DNA from: JABDGZ01 sp964487685
Lineage (GTDB): Bacteria > Omnitrophota > Gorgyraeia > Zapsychrales > Fredricksoniimonadaceae
Direction of reading: 5' to 3'
Assembly (NCBI GenBank): GCA_964487685.1
Contig: CAZASA010000013.1
Location: 1-42,127 of the forward strand
Length of the DNA stretch: 42,127 bases
Shown: one piece after another, positions 9,453 through 17,755 of the stretch
How the letters are laid out: each line of letters opens with the position of its first letter
Numbering within the stretch: the first letter of the stretch is position 1
The notes under the pieces: model-generated
Database searches by the model: none
What the model saw: the letters and a program-made list of their open reading frames with translations, nothing else
Told to the model about the DNA's origin: nothing
Position numbers and translations under genes: made by a program

Positions 9453-9629
9453 ATGTCAAAGCATCATCATCAAAGCAAGGCAGAACAATTAGACAATAAA
9501 GAGCATGGGGCCGCACCTTTTCATCATGAGAAGATCAAGGTCCTTGCCTATCAGTTATATCAGGAAAAGGGCGGCCATCATTTAGACAATTGGCTGGAAG
9601 CAGAGCGGACGATCAGGAATATCCATTGA
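9453..9629 (+). CDS. DUF2934 protein, His-rich (copy 2)
   Basis: I chose the ATG at 9453 because GGGGG lies just upstream and the product then aligns from its first residue with copy 1 (MSKH, APFHHE, LAYQLYQEKGG, LDNWLEAER). The longer frame from 9381 would run back into the VIT gene. The product has 58 residues including nine His, four of them in the first ten or so positions. It is the last gene of the operon and is followed by a hairpin at 9664. Function unknown. Confidence 0.75.
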   Translation: MSKHHHQSKAEQLDNKEHGAAPFHHEKIKVLAYQLYQEKGGHHLDNWLEAERTIRNIH

Positions 9630-9663
9630 GAGAAGTAATTCATAGAATTCGATATATTCAGGG

Positions 9664-9681
9664 GACGATCTTACGATCGTC
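9664..9681 (+). terminator. Hairpin, possible weak terminator
   Basis: A perfect 7 bp stem (GACGATC/GATCGTC) closes a TTAC loop and is followed by GTCTTTCGTT. It lies between the DUF2934 stop and promoter C, as expected for an operon end, but the T-run is poor. Confidence 0.45.
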
Positions 9682-9692
9682 GTCTTTCGTTA

Positions 9693-9734
9693 TACCTTAG
9701 TACAATTGATTCATTAGAGCCATACGCATAAAAT
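9693..9734 (+). promoter_or_regulatory. Boxed promoter C
   Basis: TACCTTAGTA (9693-9702) abuts TTGATT (9706-9711), followed by a 17 bp spacer and TAAAAT (9729-9734). The predicted start falls at about 9741, the first base of the annotated ATG. The transcript would therefore be leaderless or the true start codon lies further in. Confidence 0.6.
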
Positions 9735-9740
9735 AGTTGC

Positions 9741-10220
9741 ATGAAGTTAACAGAGCGGCCCTGCTGTCATTTTTTGGGGCGGGAGTGGGAGCTTTTTGCA
9801 AATATGACACTCAAGCCTCATCATAAGAGTTATTACCTGTATTTTAACAAGTTTCGCCGGTACGGATTGCAAAAGTATTCTTTTAGAAATATGAGTTTGT
9901 ATATGGCCATAAGGAAGTTATCGGATAAAAGATGTTCAGTGGGAGAGTTTCATTTCTTGTTCAATATAATCAAAGTTGCGCTGGGGGTGGGAACAAATAC
10001 CCCCTCCGAATCTCCCCTGGTTTCTTATCACCGCTTTGTTGAGCGGACACATCCCCGTTTATTTGATAATTTTCATGCTGACCTGACTTACGACATGCCT
10101 GTTAGTAAAAAGGTACATCCTTGGAGATTAAGGAACAGGATGATCGCTGATAAGTTAAAACTTAAGGTCCGAAACAGGGCGGGGAGGTCTTTTGAAACTA
10201 AATATTTATATAAAGAATGA
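9741..10220 (+). CDS. Unrecognised basic protein upstream of the GtrA fusion
   Basis: I do not recognise this 159-residue product. It is rich in Lys, Arg, His and aromatic residues and has no signal peptide or clear membrane helix. It contains motifs such as RPCCHFLGREWELF and WRLRNRMIADKLKLKV. The first ATG (9741) has no ribosome site. The second (9804, residue 22) lies 12 bases after GGGAG and may be the real start. The 3' end overlaps the next gene by 29 bases, which argues for a real, coupled reading frame. A diverged C-terminal fragment of an envelope biosynthesis enzyme is possible, but nothing visible supports a specific family. Confidence 0.5.
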   Translation: MKLTERPCCHFLGREWELFANMTLKPHHKSYYLYFNKFRRYGLQKYSFRNMSLYMAIRKLSDKRCSVGEFHFLFNIIKVALGVGTNTPSESPLVSYHRFVERTHPRLFDNFHADLTYDMPVSKKVHPWRLRNRMIADKLKLKVRNRAGRSFETKYLYKE

Positions 10221-12885
10221 ATTTATCAGGTTTTGCCTCGCGGGGAGCATTGTCACGGCGACGGACTTTAGTATATATTATGTTTTATTTCATTTTCTGC
10301 CCTATAGTTTAGCCAAAGGGATATCGTTTACATCTGCAGGAGTAGCGGGGTATTTACTTTGTAAATATTGGATATTTAAGAACAATAAATTTTCATTCTT
10401 AGAAGTCATCCGTTATGCGATTATTAATACATTAGCATTAGGAATTAACGTTTTAATCAATCATCGCATTTTAAGCCATTGGCCTGGATCTGTTTTAGTT
10501 GCCTTAATTATTGCCACCTCAATAACAGGATCATTTACCTTTATTTGTTTTAAATGGTGGGTTTTCAGGGCTTCTTTGAGAAAAGAGGATTATTTTAAGT
10601 GGTGGCAATGGCTTCCCTGGAGATTTTTAGTTAAAAGGGCCGCGCTATCCCAAGGATTTTTAGACCCGATCAAGCTAATTGCTCAATTACAGAATTTTGC
10701 TCAACCTTCTGAAGTCGCGGCGCCGACGGAACTATTGCGTTCCGGGGTTGTCCTGCACGCGCGCGGGCTTATCAACAGCCTGGCCATCCAGCATAATCTG
10801 GATTGGATCTGGCCTTATTGGGTGGAATGCCAATATGATCCCCGCAACGAGGCGTTTATCCCGCGCTCTTTTTCCTTGACCCAGATCAACCTGACCCATC
10901 GCAATTGGACCGCGTTGGGCGTTCCGGGTGGCAGCGAGTTTCCTCTCGTAGACCCTCGGGGGCTTTTGACGCCCTATTACGACAGCTGGTCCATTGATGT
11001 CTGGATCATCCCGGAAGATGGATTACCATTGATCCCTTCCCGTTGCCTGACTGTCAAACAAACGATGCTGATGGAGGACGATCTTTGTGTGATCACAGAA
11101 TCAAATCTTGATCGATCAAAGCTGATCTTAAAAGCGCAGGTCGTGGGGGTGGAACAAACATCCATCTGCCAGCTTAAGATCACAGGATACGCTGGCAGCA
11201 AGGCACGATTGGCTGTTTCACTAAGGCCGTATAATCCCGAGGGAATAAGTTTTATCTATAGTATCGTTTCACTTAAAAAAGTTTTGGGATGGCAGGTCAA
11301 TGGCCAACATCTCGTCCTTTTCGATAAGGCCCCGGAGAAATGCCTCTATTCTGATTATAACCGGGGAGATATTTATAGCCGTTTGTCGTCACAGGGGGAT
11401 GAAACAGAAGTGTCCTGTAAGGTAGGCATGGCCACCGCGGTCGCTTTGTTCCCTATAGACATCGGAGTTCCGTTAGAAGTCACTATTTCATTGCCATTAG
11501 TTAAGGACAAGATCGATAAGAAAGTCTTTAATGAATTAACTGCTCAAGAAGTATGGAAAGACAGTCTCCAGGGGGTTTGTGCATTACAAATACCTGATGA
11601 ACATTTTAAATTCTTGTATCAGGCAGCCATCCATACTATGGTCCTGCATTCCCCCAAGGAAGTTTATCCCGGCCCTTTTATCTACAGGCGTTTTTGGTTC
11701 CGTGATGCCGCGTTTATATTAAATGCTTTGTTATCTGTCGGGTTAAAGGACCGCGTTAAACGTGCCCTGGATTGTTTTCGCGATCGTCAAACAGCCCAAG
11801 GTTATTTTTTGTCCCAGGAAGGGGAATGGGATTCTAACGGTGAGGCTTTATGGATCATGCGCCAATATTGTGAATTAACCGGAAGTCTGCCCCCTCAAGA
11901 ATGGGAAGACTCGATCCAACGGGGGGCTAAATGGATCTGTAAAAAACGATTATCAAGTGAAGTCCAGTCCCTGCACGCGGGATTATTGCCTTCAGGTTTT
12001 AGTGCTGAGCATTTGGGGCCGAATGATTTTTATTATTGGGATGATTTTTGGGCTATTGCAGGTTTAAAAGCCGCGGCCTTTTTGAGCAAGGCTTATCAAG
12101 ATCTTGATGTGGCCATTTATTTTGATAATGAATCATCTTCATTGATGGTGAGTATAAATCAAAGTTTAAAGAAAGTTAACGAGCGCTTAGTAAGGCCCGC
12201 GATCCCGGCTTCTCCTTATCGCCGCATGGATAGTGGCGCCATCGGTTCCTTGATCGCCAGTTATCCGCTCCAGGTCCTTGGGGCCAACGATCCAAGGATC
12301 ATGGACACGGCTGATTTTTTAATTAAGAATTATTTGGTGCATGGCGGTTTCTTCCATGACATGACCCATTCAGGTATTAATCCTTACCTGACCTTGCATT
12401 TGGCCCAAGTGCTTTTACGCGCGGGTGATCCCAGGTATTTTGGATTGATGACCGCGGTAGCTGAATTGGCCTCCCCGACAGGACAGTGGCCGGAGTCGAT
12501 CCATCCGCGCACCGGCGGAGGATGCATGGGGGACGGTCAGCATGTTTGGGCCGCGGCAGAATGGGTCTTGATGGTCAGGAATTGTTTTGTCAGGCAAGAG
12601 GACGATCGGTTGATCTTGTGTTCAGGGATCCCTAAAAATTGGATCGAAAAGAAACAAATAATGTCCTTTGGATGGGCGCCTACAAGTTTTGGGGATATTC
12701 AGATATCTATCATACCCCAAGAAGGCAATACCATTGTCCGATGGCAGGGTCAATGGTTTAAGAAAGAACCAACCATCGATATCCACTTGCCTGGATTTAA
12801 GAAAGCCAGGGCCATCCCGGGAACGAATTCATTGGAAATGAAGGAAGAAGATATTAATGATAGAAGCCCTTATATCGCCATTTGA
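10192..12885 (+). CDS. GtrA-like membrane domain fused to a six-hairpin glycosidase-like domain
   Basis: The start is a TTG at 10192 with GGGGAGG five bases upstream. Residues about 10-125 are four membrane helices of the GtrA/DPMS type (RFCLAGSIVTATDFSIYYVL, then KYWIF and FKWWVF). GtrA proteins help flip polyprenyl-linked sugars across the inner membrane. Residues about 170-890 look like an (alpha/alpha)6 hydrolase of the GH15/GH63/amylo-glucosidase superfamily. A beta-rich N-terminal part leads into FIYRRFWFRDAAFI (about 495) and DSNGEALW (about 547), and acidic residues lie in aromatic settings throughout. I cannot assign a substrate. The fusion joins a lipid-sugar handling domain to a glycan-acting domain, and the next gene is lipid-related, so glycolipid or periplasmic glucan modification is plausible. 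Confidence 0.72.
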   Translation: MKLNIYIKNEFIRFCLAGSIVTATDFSIYYVLFHFLPYSLAKGISFTSAGVAGYLLCKYWIFKNNKFSFLEVIRYAIINTLALGINVLINHRILSHWPGSVLVALIIATSITGSFTFICFKWWVFRASLRKEDYFKWWQWLPWRFLVKRAALSQGFLDPIKLIAQLQNFAQPSEVAAPTELLRSGVVLHARGLINSLAIQHNLDWIWPYWVECQYDPRNEAFIPRSFSLTQINLTHRNWTALGVPGGSEFPLVDPRGLLTPYYDSWSIDVWIIPEDGLPLIPSRCLTVKQTMLMEDDLCVITESNLDRSKLILKAQVVGVEQTSICQLKITGYAGSKARLAVSLRPYNPEGISFIYSIVSLKKVLGWQVNGQHLVLFDKAPEKCLYSDYNRGDIYSRLSSQGDETEVSCKVGMATAVALFPIDIGVPLEVTISLPLVKDKIDKKVFNELTAQEVWKDSLQGVCALQIPDEHFKFLYQAAIHTMVLHSPKEVYPGPFIYRRFWFRDAAFILNALLSVGLKDRVKRALDCFRDRQTAQGYFLSQEGEWDSNGEALWIMRQYCELTGSLPPQEWEDSIQRGAKWICKKRLSSEVQSLHAGLLPSGFSAEHLGPNDFYYWDDFWAIAGLKAAAFLSKAYQDLDVAIYFDNESSSLMVSINQSLKKVNERLVRPAIPASPYRRMDSGAIGSLIASYPLQVLGANDPRIMDTADFLIKNYLVHGGFFHDMTHSGINPYLTLHLAQVLLRAGDPRYFGLMTAVAELASPTGQWPESIHPRTGGGCMGDGQHVWAAAEWVLMVRNCFVRQEDDRLILCSGIPKNWIEKKQIMSFGWAPTSFGDIQISIIPQEGNTIVRWQGQWFKKEPTIDIHLPGFKKARAIPGTNSLEMKEEDINDRSPYIAI

Positions 12886-14296
12886 TGATTTTATGATGTT
12901 GGAGGAGTTTTATTCAAAGTCCGCCCCTGTCAAAGAGATGTGTGTCTTTATCGTTTCAGGCATGAATGGCGTCATACAATCAAAGGCGCTTTGGGCCATC
13001 ATCGAGCCAAATCTTGATAATTTCAGGGAATTCGGTGAGGTAAACCTGCGTTTTGTCCTCAAAGAGCGATTTGATAATGCTTCTCAATCATTGCCTTTAG
13101 AAAAAAGGTTAAATGGTTTTACGATCACACTTGAAGACCTGCCGCGTGATGCTTTAGGGAAATTAAACAGGGATGAGATCAAGAAGATCTATGAACCGCG
13201 CGTCATCGCCGGTAAAGAAGGGGCGCTTCCGGTCTCAGGTGAGCCTTCAGCTGATGACCTGTTGTTAACAGGTTCAGTCATTGGCAAACGGATATTGCAA
13301 TGCCTCAAGCAATTAAGTGATATCAGAAACCCGATCATCCTTGAAGATTCTTTAGAGCTTGACCTTGGCATTGATTCATTGGGAAGGATCGAGCTTACCT
13401 CGAGCCTTAAATCAGCTTTTAGCGCGGATTTAAAAGTAGAGTCTATCGCGAAAGCTTTTAGTGTAAAGGACTTGATCATCGATGTATCAGAGGCGTTAAA
13501 GGGAGCTAAAAATATCCCTCACGAAGAGCAAGGGGCAGTAATGGGGGAAGATTATTGGAAAAAACATTTAGACATTCTTCCTAAAGAAGAGACCCTTCAC
13601 ATGCTTGAATTGACCACCGGCTATTTTGCCTGGTTGTTCCGTTTTACCATGACGGCCATCGATTGTTTGATCTTTAAAATGTTCTTTAATATTAAATCAG
13701 AAGGAGCTGGGAATGTTCCCAAAAAAGGCGCGTATATTTTATATGGCAATCATACAAGTTTTATTGATGGACCAGCTATCGGTGCTTGCTTACCGCGCAG
13801 GCCGGTGTTTCAGATCTTTTATTTCGTTTTTGGCCCGTATTTCTTCAGGCCGTTTATCAAGAACCGGGTCTTAAGGAACCTTGTCAAGATGGGAAGATTT
13901 ATCCCTTTTGATTTTTCAACCCATTTTTTAGAGGCATTGCGCAGTTGTTTTTATGTATTGAAGCACGGCAAGGGTCTGTGCTTTTTTCCGGAGGGGTTAC
14001 GCACCACCACCGGTGAGGTCGGGGAATTTAAGAAAGGCTTCGGTATCCTGGCAAAGGTGACCGGTGCCATGCTCGTGCCGGTGGCGATCATGGGGGCACA
14101 TGAGGCATGGCCAAGTACGGCCAAGTATCCCAAATGTTATCCGATCAGGGTTAGATTCGGTAAGCCTCTTTATCCTCAGGATCTTGAAAAAGAAGGATTA
14201 ACGATGGGGACACAGGATCCTTATGAAGCCATTTGCCGGGCAGCCAGAAAAGCGCTTATAGAATTAAAAGGGGGCCGTTTCTCTAATAAAAATTAA
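12857..14296 (+). CDS. Adenylation-lid / acyl carrier / PlsC acyltransferase protein (N-terminally reduced)
   Basis: Three parts are visible in 479 residues. Residues 1-115 match only the C-terminal lid of an acyl-CoA/ACP synthetase (VKEMCVFIVSG, then LPRDALGKLNRDEIKKIY); the large ATP-binding domain is absent. Residues about 135-225 are an acyl carrier domain with phosphopantetheine Ser174 in LGIDSLGR. Residues about 270-470 are a PlsC acyltransferase with the HX4D motif (H299, D304) and FPEG (378-381). The full-length architecture, ligase-ACP-acyltransferase, is known in bacteria for phospholipid remodelling. A stop codon at 12839 closes the frame just upstream and AAGGAAG precedes the ATG, so the short form is likely expressed. 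It overlaps the previous gene by 29 bases. The acyltransferase may act with a ligase encoded elsewhere. Confidence 0.82.
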   Translation: MIEALISPFDDFMMLEEFYSKSAPVKEMCVFIVSGMNGVIQSKALWAIIEPNLDNFREFGEVNLRFVLKERFDNASQSLPLEKRLNGFTITLEDLPRDALGKLNRDEIKKIYEPRVIAGKEGALPVSGEPSADDLLLTGSVIGKRILQCLKQLSDIRNPIILEDSLELDLGIDSLGRIELTSSLKSAFSADLKVESIAKAFSVKDLIIDVSEALKGAKNIPHEEQGAVMGEDYWKKHLDILPKEETLHMLELTTGYFAWLFRFTMTAIDCLIFKMFFNIKSEGAGNVPKKGAYILYGNHTSFIDGPAIGACLPRRPVFQIFYFVFGPYFFRPFIKNRVLRNLVKMGRFIPFDFSTHFLEALRSCFYVLKHGKGLCFFPEGLRTTTGEVGEFKKGFGILAKVTGAMLVPVAIMGAHEAWPSTAKYPKCYPIRVRFGKPLYPQDLEKEGLTMGTQDPYEAICRAARKALIELKGGRFSNKN

Positions 14297-14352
14297 GGAA
14301 ACGGCACATCTCTAGTATTATTTGAGATAGAAAGATCAAAGGAAGTGAAAAT

Positions 14353-15705
14353 ATGAAAATATTAATGATGACAAATACATATGCACCGATGGTAGGAGGT
14401 ATCGAGCAATCCATCCATTCTTTTACAGCGGAATTTGAAAGATTAGGCCATGAGGTTTTTATAGTTGCTCCTGTATGTGCAGGGATGCCGCTTGATGAAG
14501 TGGGCGTGATACGCCTGCGGGCCATTCAGAAATTCAATAAATCAGATTTTTCGATCGCACTTCCCATGTCAAATCTATTACCGGAACTGATGAAGACCTT
14601 TGCCCCGGATATTATCCATTGCCACCATCCGTTTTGGATGGGGGACATAGCCGTTCGGCTCAGCAGCGAATACCATATTCCATTGATCTTTACCTATCAT
14701 ACGATGTTCGAACAGCACATGCATTATTTACCGGTCCAAAATGAAGCGACAAAACGTTTTATATTAGACCTTTTTACCGGGTACGCGAACATGGTAACCC
14801 AGGTGATCGTGCCGAGCGAAAGTGTCCGGGTCATACTAAAAGAAAGAGGCGTAACGACACCCATTGAGGTGGTCCCAACAGGAGTAGACCTGAAAAAATT
14901 TGCTAAAGGTGATTGGAAATCAATCCGCGAGCGTTTTGGGATCCCCCAAAAAGCTGTTATCATCGGTTATATCGGCCGGCTGGCTATTGAGAAAAATTTG
15001 GAATTTTTGGCCCGCAGTGTTGCGCAATACTTAAAAAAGAATGTCAAAGCACATTTTTTGGTCGGCGGCAATGGCCCTCTTAAGGAGATGATCGAAAAGA
15101 TCTTCGAGGAGCAGGGCGCCCGGGACAGGCTGCATTTAGTGGGGGTCCTCAAAGGCCAGGACCTTGTTGATTGTTACCACGCGATGGATATATTTGCTTT
15201 TGCATCTTTAAGTGAGACACAAGGGATCGTGTTGGTCGAAGCCATGGCTGCCGGTGTCCCGGTCGTGGCCATGGATGCCCCGGGGGTGCGTGAAGTCGTT
15301 AAAAATGGTTATAACGGCAGACTGGTTTTTGTCGATAACAAGAATAATTTTACAGCGGCATTGTCCTGGTGCCTTAAGAGGTCATCACAAGAAATTGAAC
15401 AGATGAAGATCAATGCCAAGGCAACGACCAAAGAATTTGCCATTGACCTTTGCGCCGCTAAAATGATCAAGGTGTATAAAAATGTCAGCCGCCATGAACA
15501 TGCCTGGTCTGAAAGCAAGATAACGGCCTGGGTTTCTTTATCTGATAAATTGAAAAGTGAGTGGGGAATGTTCAAGAATATGATGCACGCCGGGGGCGCT
15601 GCCATGGACCCGGAAAGTTCAGAAGTTCCTGTCATAAGAAAAACAGAGGGCAAGTTCCTCGATCTGCCGCGGCTATTATCATTGAGAGAATGGTCAGCAA
15701 GATGA
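14353..15705 (+). CDS. Family 4 glycosyltransferase, probably glycolipid-forming
   Basis: The 450-residue protein is a GT-B fold glycosyltransferase. The N-terminal domain has the acceptor-side loop YAPMVGGIEQS. The C-terminal domain has GRLAIEKNLEFL and the EX7E pair E288/E296 in SETQGIVLVEAMAAGVPVVA, the signature of retaining GT4 enzymes. The overall pattern resembles diacylglycerol glucosyltransferases and related lipid glycosyltransferases, so transfer of a sugar to a membrane lipid is a fair guess. The ribosome site AAAGGAAG sits before the ATG. The stop overlaps the start of the hydrolase gene (ATGA at 15702). About 50 residues beyond the usual domain end are of unknown role. Confidence 0.85.
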   Translation: MKILMMTNTYAPMVGGIEQSIHSFTAEFERLGHEVFIVAPVCAGMPLDEVGVIRLRAIQKFNKSDFSIALPMSNLLPELMKTFAPDIIHCHHPFWMGDIAVRLSSEYHIPLIFTYHTMFEQHMHYLPVQNEATKRFILDLFTGYANMVTQVIVPSESVRVILKERGVTTPIEVVPTGVDLKKFAKGDWKSIRERFGIPQKAVIIGYIGRLAIEKNLEFLARSVAQYLKKNVKAHFLVGGNGPLKEMIEKIFEEQGARDRLHLVGVLKGQDLVDCYHAMDIFAFASLSETQGIVLVEAMAAGVPVVAMDAPGVREVVKNGYNGRLVFVDNKNNFTAALSWCLKRSSQEIEQMKINAKATTKEFAIDLCAAKMIKVYKNVSRHEHAWSESKITAWVSLSDKLKSEWGMFKNMMHAGGAAMDPESSEVPVIRKTEGKFLDLPRLLSLREWSAR

Positions 15706-16436
15706 AATTATCAGGATATTTAGCAAGTACGGACCACCAACAAATCCATTACGATCTTTTAAAAGCCGGCCATAAGAAGGTCATTATTATTGCCCATGGT
15801 TTTTTCAATAGCAAGCAGGCTATACTCCTTAAGCAGTTGGGGGAATCGTTAAATGATGAATATGATATTGTCCTGTTTGATTTCAGAGGCCACGGCAAGA
15901 GCAAAGGACTGTTTTTTTGGACAGCCAAAGAATATTTAGACCTGTTGAGCATTGTTGAGTTTGCCGCAAAAATTTATGAGCAGATCGGATTGATCGGGCT
16001 GTCTCTGGGAGCAGCCACCAGCATTATCGCCGCTTCTAAAACTTCCTTGATCAACAGCATTATCGCGATCAGCGCCCCGGTGGCTTGGGGAAGGATCGAT
16101 TATCGTTTTTGGGAGCTTAATTTTAAGAACGACCTTTTTTATAACCTGTTTGGTGAAGGCCGCCATGGCAAAGGGGTCAGGCCGGGGCCTTTTTGGTATA
16201 AGAAGGAGAAACCCCTTGATATAGTCAAAAAGACAAAGATCCCTATTTTTTATATTCATGGCGACTCGGATTGGGTCATCCGTTATTGGCATTCAGAAGA
16301 GTTGTATAAGAATACGACGGCTTTAAAACGGTTAAGGATCATTAAAAATGGTCCCCATGCTGAATATCTCTTCCTTGAACACAGGGATGAAATGCTGCGT
16401 TTGATCCGTGAATGGTTCCACGAGACCCTGCAGTAA
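15702..16436 (+). CDS. Alpha/beta hydrolase
   Basis: I chose the ATG at 15702, which overlaps the glycosyltransferase stop as ATGA; the ATG at 15690 is an alternative. The longer frame from 15561 lies inside the upstream gene. The 244-residue protein has the oxyanion strand IIIAHGFFNSK and the nucleophile Ser101 in GLSLGA. The acid is in HGDSDW (Asp188 or Asp190) and the His is His219 in NGPHAEYLF. This is the S9/serine aminopeptidase-like esterase layout without a signal peptide, so it is probably cytoplasmic. Co-transcription with a lipid-type glycosyltransferase hints at an acyl or lipid substrate, but none can be read from the sequence. Confidence 0.85.
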   Translation: MKLSGYLASTDHQQIHYDLLKAGHKKVIIIAHGFFNSKQAILLKQLGESLNDEYDIVLFDFRGHGKSKGLFFWTAKEYLDLLSIVEFAAKIYEQIGLIGLSLGAATSIIAASKTSLINSIIAISAPVAWGRIDYRFWELNFKNDLFYNLFGEGRHGKGVRPGPFWYKKEKPLDIVKKTKIPIFYIHGDSDWVIRYWHSEELYKNTTALKRLRIIKNGPHAEYLFLEHRDEMLRLIREWFHETLQ

Positions 16437-16443
16437 GAATGGA

Positions 16444-16472
16444 TTGACATTTTTTTGATTAAAGAGTAGTAT
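16444..16472 (+). promoter_or_regulatory. Sigma-70-like promoter of the histidine kinase gene
   Basis: TTGACA (16444-16449), a 17 bp spacer and TAGTAT (16467-16472) make this the best housekeeping-type promoter in the window. It lacks the TACCTNNGTA box. The kinase may therefore be expressed constitutively, outside the regulon proposed here. Confidence 0.65.
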
Positions 16473-16489
16473 CCAATCGACATTCGAGG

Positions 16490-17731
16490 ATGCTCCCTTG
16501 GACAGATTCTCCTGCCTCAAATGCCGCTATGAGCGGTCCTCCTAAACTAATCCTCCGGGCGACGCCTATGATACAAAGCGAAGAATTAAACATAAGAAGT
16601 AGACAATTAATACAAGCAGCCGGCAAACACCATCGGGCCGAGGAACAGGTCCATATCCGCACTAAAGCCATGGAAGCAACGGCGGACGGCATTTTTATTA
16701 TTGATGCCCTTAAGCCCGATTTTCCTTTTATCTACGCCAATCAATCTTGTTATAAAATGACCGGATATGCCAAAGAGGAGATCCTTGGCAGGAATTATTT
16801 CTTGGACCAGCAAGCTTATGTTGATCCCTGTGATCTTGAAAAGATTAAACTTGCGTTGCTTCATGGCAAATCTTTTTTTGGGGAGCTGCTGCAATTTAAA
16901 AAGAATGGGGAAAAGTATTGGAATTTACTGCGTATTTCTCCGGTGCGTGATATTAACGCTACCGTTACCCATTATGTAGGGGTTAAAACCGACATTACTT
17001 TATTAAAGCAAAGGGACCTGGAGATCCTGGAAAAGCGCGATGAACTTTTGCATGTGACCAGGGTTGGACAACTGGCGGAGTTTGTTTCTTCGCTGGCCCA
17101 TGAGATCAAGCAGCCGCTCACGGCCATTCTTTCATATGCGCAAGCCGGCCAACGCATGCTGGCCAAAAGAGAGCCGCAACTTCAGGAAGTCCTTGGGTAC
17201 ATTATTGATGATGACAAGCGCGCAACTGAGATCATCCGGCGATTACGGTCACTCTTAAAAAAGAGTGAAGTTGAAATAAAACCCATTGATATCAATGCCC
17301 TTATTAAAGAAACGGTCATGCTGCTTACGGCAGGTCTTAACATCAAGAACAATGTGCTTAAAACTGAATTGGAAAGTGATCTGCCGACTATCCAAGGCGA
17401 TCGAATACAGCTGCAGCAAGTCCTCTTGAACCTTATCAATAATGGTTTTGACGCGATGGAGAAAGATCAAGGCTCGCATGAAGTCTTGGTGAGATCATCG
17501 CGTAAAGATGATAAGACGGTCATGGTAGAGGTAAAGGACTCCGGATGCGGGATCCCTGAACAAAATAAGCCGATGCTATTCAAGCATTTTTTTACAAGTA
17601 AGCCGGATGGTTTGGGCATGGGCCTCTCCATCAGCCTTTCCATTATTGAAGCGCATGGCGGCCGTATGGATGCAGCTAATAACCCTGATCGCGGCGCAAC
17701 CTTCTCTTTTATGATCCCTGCTTCAAACTGA
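16490..17731 (+). CDS. PAS (LOV-like) sensor histidine kinase, FixL-like
   Basis: There is no membrane helix, so the sensor is cytoplasmic. Residues about 62-172 form a PAS domain of the LOV subtype. IDALKPDFPFIYAN, GRN (100-102) and YWNLLRISPVRD (143-154) match LOV proteins closely. However, the photoactive Cys after GRN is Tyr103, and the usual Gln near the end is Lys166 (GVKTDIT). The phosphoacceptor is His204 in SLAHEIKQPLTAIL, the FixL/DctB type of H-box. The ATPase domain (about 300-413) has N-box NLINNGFDA and G-boxes DSGCGIPE and GLGMGLS. No response regulator is adjacent. The 60-residue lead is poorly conserved and has alternative Met codons at residues 14 and 27, so the exact start is uncertain. 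Confidence 0.88.
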   Translation: MLPWTDSPASNAAMSGPPKLILRATPMIQSEELNIRSRQLIQAAGKHHRAEEQVHIRTKAMEATADGIFIIDALKPDFPFIYANQSCYKMTGYAKEEILGRNYFLDQQAYVDPCDLEKIKLALLHGKSFFGELLQFKKNGEKYWNLLRISPVRDINATVTHYVGVKTDITLLKQRDLEILEKRDELLHVTRVGQLAEFVSSLAHEIKQPLTAILSYAQAGQRMLAKREPQLQEVLGYIIDDDKRATEIIRRLRSLLKKSEVEIKPIDINALIKETVMLLTAGLNIKNNVLKTELESDLPTIQGDRIQLQQVLLNLINNGFDAMEKDQGSHEVLVRSSRKDDKTVMVEVKDSGCGIPEQNKPMLFKHFFTSKPDGLGMGLSISLSIIEAHGGRMDAANNPDRGATFSFMIPASN

Positions 17732-17755
17732 TCACCCTTCACCAAACTCCTATTA

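Noticed and set aside
15561..15701. Longer start for the alpha/beta hydrolase
   Set aside because: The added N-terminus overlaps the glycosyltransferase coding region, is Arg/Cys-rich and unlike the family; the ATGA overlap at 15702 fits better.
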